Part shown: in pieces, positions 57,889 through 64,000 of the stretch
Numbering within the stretch: position 1 is the stretch's first letter
How the letters are laid out: each line of letters begins with the position of its first letter
Assembly: GCF_020982545.1 (NCBI RefSeq)
Contig: NZ_JAJKLK010000006.1
Coordinates: forward strand, 248,001 to 312,000
Direction of reading: 5' to 3'
DNA from: Streptomyces sp. MNU76
GTDB lineage: Bacteria; Actinomycetota; Actinomycetes; Streptomycetales; Streptomycetaceae
Length of the DNA stretch: 64,000 nucleotides
Translations under genes and position numbers: made by a program
Notes under the pieces: model-generated
What the model was told of the DNA's origin: nothing
What the model saw: only the letters and a program-made list of their open reading frames with translations
Databases searched by the model: none

Positions 57889-58965
57889 TCAGCACAGTCC
57901 CGCGGGCCTGGACGCCCCGCAGGTGTTGCCCGAGAAGGTGTTGCCCTTGCCGGCGGTGTCGGTGTTGACGATGTCCGCCGGGGAGTTGTTCTCCAGGACG
58001 TTCCCGGTGATCCGGTTCCGCTCGCTGGTGGTGCCCACGAAGCTCTTCCAGACGACGATGCCGCCGGACAGCGGGGAGGCGCCGGCGTTCCCGGTGATCC
58101 GGTTCCGTGTCACCAGGGTTTCCTCGGCGCCGGTCAGCACGATGCCGGTGCCCTGGAGGGCGTCCAGTCGCGCGGTCTTCGGGCAGGACTTGTTGTTGCG
58201 GTCGACGAGGTTGTCGCGCACGGTCAGGGCGCCGGCCCTCGGCATGTTCTCGTCGCCGACGACGAAGACGCCCGCGCAGTTGCCGGTGAGGTGGTTGTCC
58301 GCGACGGTGAGGTTGCGCAGGCGCCGGACGGTGAGGCCGATCCGGTTGCCCTCCAGGCGGTTGTGGGCGACGACGGTGCCGCCGCTGTCGGTGGCGCCCT
58401 GCTCGGCCTTGACGGTGTTCGCGAGGAACAGTCCGGCGTCGCCGTTGTCCCGGGCGGTGTTCTTGCGGAACACGCCGCGCACCGAGCGCTCCTGGGCGAT
58501 GCCCCACACGCCGTTCTTCACGGCGGTGACGTGCCGCACGGTCAGCCGGTCGGTGTCCTGCGCGAACACCCCGGAGCCGGTGAAGCCGGTCACGGTGAGG
58601 TTGGCGACGGTGACGTCCTGGACCTTGTGGTCCTTCGTCCCCATCACACAGATGCCGTTGCCCGCGTCACCGCACGCGTCGGCGGCCTTCGTCACGGCCG
58701 GTTCGACGACGGTGCGGGGGCCCATGCCGCGCAGGGTGATGCCGTGGGTGCCGATCCGGACGCTCTCGCGATAGGTGCCGGAGGCCACGAGGACCGTGTC
58801 CCCGGGCGCCGCGGCGTCCACCGCCTGCTGGATGGACTCCCCCGGGAAGACCACGTGGGTCGGGTGGTGGGCGACGGCCTGCGGGGCGGCCCCGAGCCCC
58901 ACCCCGATGACCGCCGCGACGCACGCCAGATAGCCAATATGCCATTTCTTCATATTCCGCAACAT
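57889..58965 (-). CDS. Secreted parallel beta-helix repeat protein
   Basis: 358 residues. A signal peptide (MKKWHIGYLACVAAVIGVGL, cleavage after AVA) is followed by a pectate-lyase-like right-handed beta-helix of NosD/PbH1 repeats: GESIQQAVDAAAPGDTVLVA, GTYRESVRIGTHGITLRGMG, then repeated N-R-I-T-G-N turns. Four Cys (two in ACGDAGNGIC, two near the C terminus) suggest disulfides. Probably an extracellular polysaccharide-binding or lyase-like protein. The start may be ATG 58953 instead of 58965. Confidence 0.82.
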   Translation of the reverse strand: MLRNMKKWHIGYLACVAAVIGVGLGAAPQAVAHHPTHVVFPGESIQQAVDAAAPGDTVLVASGTYRESVRIGTHGITLRGMGPRTVVEPAVTKAADACGDAGNGICVMGTKDHKVQDVTVANLTVTGFTGSGVFAQDTDRLTVRHVTAVKNGVWGIAQERSVRGVFRKNTARDNGDAGLFLANTVKAEQGATDSGGTVVAHNRLEGNRIGLTVRRLRNLTVADNHLTGNCAGVFVVGDENMPRAGALTVRDNLVDRNNKSCPKTARLDALQGTGIVLTGAEETLVTRNRITGNAGASPLSGGIVVWKSFVGTTSERNRITGNVLENNSPADIVNTDTAGKGNTFSGNTCGASRPAGLC

Positions 58966-59028
58966 ATGACCATGGGCCGCGCAAACCGGCCCGATGGTCC
59001 ATCCGACGGCGTGTCACCGCGCCACGGG

Positions 59029-60258
59029 TCAGCGGCCGTCGGCGCCCATGCGCCGTCGGTCCTCCTCGTCCCAGGCGCGGGTGTCGCGCGGTTCGACGTA
59101 CGGCTCCTCGTGGGGCGGATGGCCGCCCGCCAGGGCCCGCTGACGCGCCAGTTCGGCGTCGAACTCCAGGCCGAGGAGGATCGCCAGGTTGGTGATCCAC
59201 AGCCACACCAGGAAGATGATCACACCGGCGATCGCGCCGTAGGTCCGGTTGTACGAGCCGAAGTTGGCCACGTAGAACGCGAATCCGGCCGAGGCCACCA
59301 TCCAGATCAGCAGGGCGAGCAGGCTGCCCGGGGTGATCCACTTGAAGCCGCGGACCTTCGCGTTCGGGGCGGCCCAGTACAGGACCGCGATCATGATCGT
59401 GACCAGCAGGACCAGCACCGGCCACTTCGCGATCGACCACACGGTCAGCGCCGTGTCACCGACCCCGAGGGTGGTGCCCACCTCCTTGGCGAGGGCGCCG
59501 GTGAACACCACGATCAGGGCGCTGATCACGGCCATCACCATCAGCGCCACCGTGACCCCGACCCGGACCGGCAGCACCTTCCACACCGGACGGCCCTCGG
59601 GGACGTCGTACACCGCGTTCGCGCTCCTGATGAACGCCGCGACATAGCCGGAGGCCGACCACACCGCGAGCGCCAGGCCCACGATCGCCATGATCGAGCC
59701 CAGTCCGGCGTTGCCCTGCATCTGCCGGACGGCGTTGGTGAGGACGTCCCGCGCGGCACCGGGGGCGAGCTGCTGGATGTTGTCCAGCACCTGCTGCGTC
59801 GCCGAGCGCCCGACGATCCCCAGCAGGGAGACGAGCGCCAGCAGCGCCGGGAACAGGGCGAGGATCCCGTAGTAGGTCAGCGCCGCCGCCCGGTCGATCA
59901 GCTCGTCCCTCTTGAACTCCTTCAGGGTGCCCTTCAGCACCGCCCACCACGAGCGTTTGGGCAGCTCACCGGGGCTGTCCGGCGCCCGCCGCTCCACCTC
60001 CTCGTCCGGCCCGGCCGCCGGCGCCCGCGCGGCCTCGTCCTCCTGGCCGCGCCGGGCCTGCGTGTCGTACCGGGCATCCGTGTCGCGCCCGGTCTCCTCG
60101 TCGCGCTCGAACCGGTCGTCGCGCCCGACCTGGTCCTCGCGCCCGACCTGGTCGGCGTGGCCGCCGTAGCCCGGGTGCCCGCCGTGCCGTCCCTGCCCTC
60201 TGTGCCAATTCAGCGTTCGCATCATGCCCGTGCGGGTAACCGACCGGGCACGGCTCAT
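59029..60258 (-). CDS. YihY/BrkB-family membrane protein
   Basis: 409 residues. An acidic/Arg-rich N-terminal tail of about 100 residues (with DQVGREDQVGRDD repeats) precedes six hydrophobic helices typical of YihY: DELIDRAAALTYYGILALFP, VWSASGYVAAFIRSANAVYD, GAIAGVIIFLVWLWITNLAI. Not a tRNA-processing nuclease; members are probable membrane permease-like proteins of unknown substrate. ATG 60225 is an alternative start. Confidence 0.88.
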   Translation of the reverse strand: MSRARSVTRTGMMRTLNWHRGQGRHGGHPGYGGHADQVGREDQVGRDDRFERDEETGRDTDARYDTQARRGQEDEAARAPAAGPDEEVERRAPDSPGELPKRSWWAVLKGTLKEFKRDELIDRAAALTYYGILALFPALLALVSLLGIVGRSATQQVLDNIQQLAPGAARDVLTNAVRQMQGNAGLGSIMAIVGLALAVWSASGYVAAFIRSANAVYDVPEGRPVWKVLPVRVGVTVALMVMAVISALIVVFTGALAKEVGTTLGVGDTALTVWSIAKWPVLVLLVTIMIAVLYWAAPNAKVRGFKWITPGSLLALLIWMVASAGFAFYVANFGSYNRTYGAIAGVIIFLVWLWITNLAILLGLEFDAELARQRALAGGHPPHEEPYVEPRDTRAWDEEDRRRMGADGR

Positions 60259-60282
60259 ACATGCGCATTCACGGCAAATCGT

Positions 60283-61506
60283 TCAGCGTGGGGGTGCCGG
60301 GCGGTCGTAGACGTTGTCCGGGGTGACGAGCTCCGTGATCGCTCGGGCGACCAGCGAGGACGGCTCCTGGCCCTGGTACGTCACGTCGGTGTTGAGCAGC
60401 AGCACCAGGGTGGCCCTGCGTTCCGGCAGGTGCACGGTGACGCTCTGGTAGCCCGGGATGGAGCCGTTGTGCCCGATCCAGCCGCCGCTCTCGAAGATGC
60501 CGAGGCCGTAGTCGGTGCCGGGGAAGCCGGTCGGCAGCATCCGGAGCCGTTCGGCCTGGGTCCGCGGGCTGAGCAGGGTCCCGGTGGCGACGACCTCGGC
60601 CCAGCGGCGCAGATCGCGCAGCTGCGAGATCATCGCGCCGGCCGCCCAGGCCCAGCTGGGGTTCCAGTCCGTGGCGTCCTCGATCGCACCGCTGAGCGTC
60701 TGGTTCGTGTAGCCGCGCGCGTGCGGCTCGGGGAACCCGGGACCCTCGGCGAACAGCGTGCGGCGCAGCCCGGCCGGGCCGATCACGTGCCGGCGCAGGT
60801 AGTCGGCGAAGCGCTTGCCGGTGACCTTCTCCACCACCAGGCCGAGCAGGACGAAGTTGGTGTTGGAGTACTGGAACCGTTCACCCGGCGCGAAGGTGTT
60901 CGGATTCCGGAAGGCGTACGCGAGCAGCTCCCGGGGCGTGAACGAGCGGCTCGGGTCGCTCAGCAGGGTGTGCGCGAAGCCCGGGTCGGCGCTGTACGGG
61001 AAGAGGCCGCTGCGCATCTGCGCGAGGTGGCGCAGGGTGATCCGGCGGCCGTTCGGGACGCCCCGGACGTAGCGGGAGACCGGGTCGTCCAGGCGCACCC
61101 GGTGGTCGTCGACGAGCCGGAGCAGTGCGGTGGCCGTGAAGGTCTTGGTCTCGCTGCCGATCCGCAGGAACAGGTCGGGGCTCATCGGCCGGCGGGTGAC
61201 GGTGTCGGCGACCCCGGTCGACCGGACGTAGCAGCCCCGGCCCGGCATCCACAGGCCGACGGTGACCCCGGGGATGCCGACCTCGCGGCGGACACCCTCG
61301 ACGGCTTGGTCCAGACGGGCGGTCAGTGCGGGGCCGAGACCGCCGCGCGGACAGTCGTTCTTGTCGTACCGGCCCTTGTCGTATCGGCCTTTGTCGTACC
61401 GGGCGGCCGCCGCGTGCACGGCGGTCGCGGGTGCCGTCACGATCGGGGCCAGCACGGACGCCACCAGCAGCGCGGCGGCAAGCGTCACCGTCCGAGCCGT
61501 GGGCAC
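60283..61506 (-). CDS. Secreted class C beta-lactamase-type serine hydrolase
   Basis: 407 residues with a Sec signal (TLAAALLVASVLAPIVTAPA). The active-site motifs are SETKTFT (SxxK), QYSNTNFVLLG (YxN) and IGHNGSIPG (HxG), as in D-alanyl-D-alanine carboxypeptidases and esterases of this fold. A threefold RYDKG-type repeat follows the signal, encoded by 15-bp repeats at 61361-61405. Probably a cell-wall or extracellular hydrolase. Confidence 0.9.
   Translation of the reverse strand: MPTARTVTLAAALLVASVLAPIVTAPATAVHAAAARYDKGRYDKGRYDKNDCPRGGLGPALTARLDQAVEGVRREVGIPGVTVGLWMPGRGCYVRSTGVADTVTRRPMSPDLFLRIGSETKTFTATALLRLVDDHRVRLDDPVSRYVRGVPNGRRITLRHLAQMRSGLFPYSADPGFAHTLLSDPSRSFTPRELLAYAFRNPNTFAPGERFQYSNTNFVLLGLVVEKVTGKRFADYLRRHVIGPAGLRRTLFAEGPGFPEPHARGYTNQTLSGAIEDATDWNPSWAWAAGAMISQLRDLRRWAEVVATGTLLSPRTQAERLRMLPTGFPGTDYGLGIFESGGWIGHNGSIPGYQSVTVHLPERRATLVLLLNTDVTYQGQEPSSLVARAITELVTPDNVYDRPAPPR
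61361..61405 (-). repeat. Three 15-bp units in the serine hydrolase gene
   Basis: ttgtcgtaccggccc, ttgtcgtatcggcct and ttgtcgtaccgggcg (plus-strand sense) lie head to tail at 61361, 61376 and 61391, encoding repeated RYDK(G) units just behind the signal peptide. Confidence 0.9.
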
Positions 61507-61704
61507 ATGCCTCTGCCCCGTACAACATTGCGCGAGTTCACTCGTTCGGATGCAGCCGGTACTTCACTGTTTCAACAGCCATTCACCGTAGTTCGCCCCT
61601 CGCGGAAATCGGCGCCGATCGCTATTCTCCCGAATGCCCAAAATCACGCTCGGCGTTCCTCGTGCCGGTCGGAAAAACGGATCCCTCATGGAGCAGGATT
61701 CAAA

Positions 61705-62388
61705 ATGAGAACCGATTATGATTCGGTGGATCACAACCCTGACGGGGTTCAGCAGATCGACACCCAGCCCATCTGGCTCCCGGGCCCGCGTGCCGCTTCG
61801 GACGTATGGGACCCGGACGCCGAGCTGATCCAGATGGCGTACGCGACGCACGGCCTGACTCCCGAGCCGACACTGTCGGCCGTCCGTGACCTGCCACGAC
61901 GCCCGGTCAGTCGGCGACGGCCCCGCCCGGGGGCCCACTTCTTCGCCAGGAACCCCCGGATCGTCCCCGTCGCGTTCTTAATTACGACTATCGCCGTGTG
62001 CGCACTGACCATGCTTTTTTGGTCCGTCTCCTATTCATACATTCAGCTGCGCGACATCGCGCTGCTGGTGGTGTCGGAGCATCTCGCGCGCTGGTGGCCG
62101 CTGACCGTGTACGGGCCGTGGCTGCTGGCGGGTCTGTCGATTCTCCGGGCGTCCGTACAACAGCGCACCGCCCGGCGTTCCTGGGCGGTGATGCTGCTCG
62201 CCTCCGGCACGGCGGTCGCGTTGTGCATCGGCCAGTCGACGAGTTCCCTGCTGGCCATGGTGATCGTCGGAATTCCGCCCATCACCGCGCTGGTCTGTTT
62301 CCGTGAACTCGTCGGTCAGTTCTCGTCCGGGCCCGGCCCTCGGCACGCCGCGGACACCCTCGTCGGCCCCAAGCAGGGCAGGCGGTAG
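61705..62388 (+). CDS. DUF2637 membrane protein
   Basis: 227 residues. An acidic N-terminal part with NPDGVQQIDTQPIWLPGP is followed by membrane helices: PVAFLITTIAVCALTMLFWS, LTVYGPWLLAGLSILRASVQ, WAVMLLASGTAVALCIGQST and MVIVGIPPITALVCF. The arrangement fits DUF2637 (spdB-like) proteins of Streptomyces, some linked to plasmid spread; no transfer genes are nearby. ATG 61705 is preceded by ggagcagga. The long open frame upstream is antisense to real genes. Confidence 0.78.
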   Translation: MRTDYDSVDHNPDGVQQIDTQPIWLPGPRAASDVWDPDAELIQMAYATHGLTPEPTLSAVRDLPRRPVSRRRPRPGAHFFARNPRIVPVAFLITTIAVCALTMLFWSVSYSYIQLRDIALLVVSEHLARWWPLTVYGPWLLAGLSILRASVQQRTARRSWAVMLLASGTAVALCIGQSTSSLLAMVIVGIPPITALVCFRELVGQFSSGPGPRHAADTLVGPKQGRR

Positions 62389-62401
62389 GCGGCCGCGCAC
62401 G

Positions 62402-64000
62402 TCATCCGAGGGCCTGTTCCGTCCAGATCGTCTTGCCCGTCGGGGTGGGGCGGGTGCCCCAGCGCTGGGTGAGCTGGGCGACCAGGAGCAGGCCCCGGCC
62501 GCCCTCGTCGAAGCTGCGGGCGCGGCGCATGTGCGGTGCCGTGCTGCTGCCGTCCGAGACCTCGCAGATGAGGCTCTCGTCGTGGATGAGCCGCAGCCGG
62601 ACGGGCGGCTCGGCGTGCCGGATGGCGTTGGTGACCAGCTCGCTGACGACCAGCTCGGTGACGAAGGCCGCGTCGTTCAGGCCCCAGGCGTCCAGTCGGC
62701 CGAGCGCGTTCTTGCGGGCCTCGGCGACGGCCGAGGGGTCGGCGGCCACGTCCCAGGTGGCGATCCGGCCGGGGTCGAGGGCGCGGGGGCGCACGAGGAG
62801 CAGGGCCACGTCGTCGGTGGGCCGCTCCGGCAGTACGGAGCCCAGGACCCGGTCGCACAGCGCGTCCAGGGAATCGGCGGTGGGGGTGTCGAGGGCCTGG
62901 CACAGACGGGTGATGCCGTCGTCGATGTCGGTGCGGGAACCCTCACCGTCGGCGTCGCGGGACCCGAGCAGGCCGTCGGTGTAGAGGGCGAGCAGGCTGC
63001 CCTCGGGCAGTTCGGTGTCCAGCGACTCGAAGGGCAGACCGCCCAGGCCCAGCGGGGGCCCCGCCGGGAGGTCCAGCAGGGCGGCGGTGCCGTCCGGCCC
63101 CACCACGACCGGCGGCGGATGCCCGGCCCGCGCGAGCGTGCACCGCCGTGACACGGGGTCGTACACGCCGTACAGGCAGGTCGCGCCGACGACCCCGGTC
63201 GTCACGTCCGCCGCGGCGCCCCCGGTGATCCGGCCCCGGCCGCGCTCGCCCGTCCCCGGGCCGTTCCGCGGCCTCCGCCTCGGTGGCCAGCCGGGCCACC
63301 AGGTCGTCGAGGTGGGTGAGGAGTTCGTCGGGGGGCAGGTCGATGTCGGCGAGGGTACGGACGGCGGTACGCAGCCGGCCCATGGTCGCCGAGGCGTGGA
63401 TGCCGTGGCCGACGACGTCGCCGACGACCAGCGCCACCCTGGCCCCGGAGAGCGGGATGACGTCGAACCAGTCGCCGCCCACCCCGGCGCGGGCGCCGGC
63501 CGGGAGGTAGCGGGAGGCCACCTCCACCCCGGCCTGCTCGGGCAGGCTCTGCGGCAGCAGGCTGCGCTGGAGGGTGACGGCGGTGCCGCGTTCGCGCGTG
63601 TAGCGCAGGGCGTTGTCGATGCTGACCGCCGCGCGGGCCGCCAGCTCCTCGGCGAGGACGAGGTCGTCCTGTTCGAAGGGGTCGGGGTGCCGGTGGCGGA
63701 TGAAGACGGCGACACCCAGGGTGGTGCCGCGCGCGGTGAGCGGCACGGTCATCGCCGAGTGGAACCCGTAGTCGCGGATGCGGGCGGTCCGCAGCGGGTC
63801 CTCGGCCACCCAGTCGGCGATCGCGGGCTCGGTCACCTGGAACAGCAGGGCACGCCCCGACCGCAGGCTGCGCACCGGCGGCGAGCCGTCCGGGTACTCG
63901 TCGACCTCGCCGGGCGCGAGGACCGCCTCGGGCGTCCCCTGGTTGACGGACCGGTGGGCGATCCGCCGCAGGGCGAGGGCGTGGCCCGCCGCGGGCAGCC
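62402..64000 (-). pseudogene. SpoIIE-type phosphatase with GAF and HATPase domains, frameshifted and cut by the window end
   Basis: Reading from the right edge: a GAF domain (LRTARIRDYGFHSAMTVPLT), a PP2C/SpoIIE core (SRYLPAGARAGVGGDWFDVI, VGDVVGHGIHASATMGRLRT), then near 63260 the frame is lost. A second frame resumes at ERGRGRITGGAAADVTTGVV and runs through TLARAGHPPPVVVGPDG, LLALYTDGLLGSRD and PTDDVALLLVRP to an HATPase (VTELVVSELVTNAIRHAEPP, SFDEGGRGLLLVAQLTQRWG). Intact it would tie partner-switching to a sensed signal. The 5' end is beyond the window. The shift may be an assembly error. Confidence 0.8.

Noticed and set aside
57871..62388. A plus-strand open frame of about 1500 codons
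   Set aside because: It runs antisense to three well-supported minus-strand genes (beta-helix, BrkB, serine hydrolase) and only its last 227 codons (from ATG 61705) encode a credible protein. High GC content makes antisense frames long.
1..64000. tRNA/rRNA genes, CRISPR arrays, insertion sequences, integrase and att sites
   Set aside because: None seen by eye: no cloverleaf or rRNA sequence, no regularly spaced repeats with unique spacers, and no transposase or integrase motifs. A dedicated tRNA and mobile-element scan would be decisive.

Overview
The window is very GC-rich with GC-dominated third codon positions, Shine-Dalgarno sites of the GGAGG type, GTG and TTG starts and long antisense open frames. 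Together with a spore-pigment (whiE-type) polyketide cluster, a WhiJ-type regulator trio and SCO5918-family genes, this points to a Streptomyces chromosome, probably accessory or arm-proximal sequence. No rRNA, tRNA, CRISPR array or insertion sequence was seen.

Layout. 0-5 kb: two nearly identical cold-shock genes with a duplicated leader and terminator, flanking a DEAD-box helicase / CBS / SCO5918-family set, then a MerR regulator behind a 9-bp repeat array and a 32-bp palindrome. 5-10 kb: a Spo0M tail remnant, a BlaI/M56 pair, a membrane spermidine-synthase-like protein, a DUF2087 protein, an amidase relic and a secreted DUF4232 protein. 10-17 kb: a WhiJ-like trio (RsbW-type ATPase, XRE-DUF5753, DUF397), a winged-helix protein, a DUF433 antitoxin whose toxin is broken by an 8-bp triplication, two head-to-head truncated genes, and an McrA-like HNH endonuclease.

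17-28 kb holds the most unusual locus. A minus-strand operon encodes a 51-residue precursor-like peptide ending in a Thr/Ser/Cys-rich segment, a LanM-type dehydratase-like protein (DUF4135) without the LanC cyclase but with a C-terminal DUF6624 domain, and two translationally coupled JmjC/cupin proteins, one of which lacks the metal-ligand Asp. Convergent with it are a PobA-like flavin hydroxylase and an O-methyltransferase with an unassigned N-terminal domain; LysR and DUF5937 regulators flank it. I read this as an uncharacterised RiPP cluster.

28-48 kb is mixed: hotdog protein, MSMEG_6728-type protein, CPBP protease, a frameshifted histidine kinase, an orphan ChvE-like sugar-binding lipoprotein, a polysaccharide deacetylase, a large TPR-like protein, a DUF2867-type SDR, a complete XylF/G/H-type sugar ABC operon, and a TetR regulator divergent from a patatin / Baeyer-Villiger monooxygenase operon. 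48.7-57.8 kb is the type II PKS spore-pigment cluster (hydroxylase, SchA/CurD-like, cupin, KS-alpha, KS-beta, ACP, two cyclases, O-methyltransferase). 57.9-64 kb has a parallel beta-helix protein, a BrkB-type protein, a class C serine hydrolase, a DUF2637 protein and a partial SpoIIE-type phosphatase.

At least five genes look frameshifted or decayed (toxin, small ORF beside the RiPP operon, histidine kinase, permease N terminus, SpoIIE phosphatase), which is either real decay or residual indel error in the assembly.
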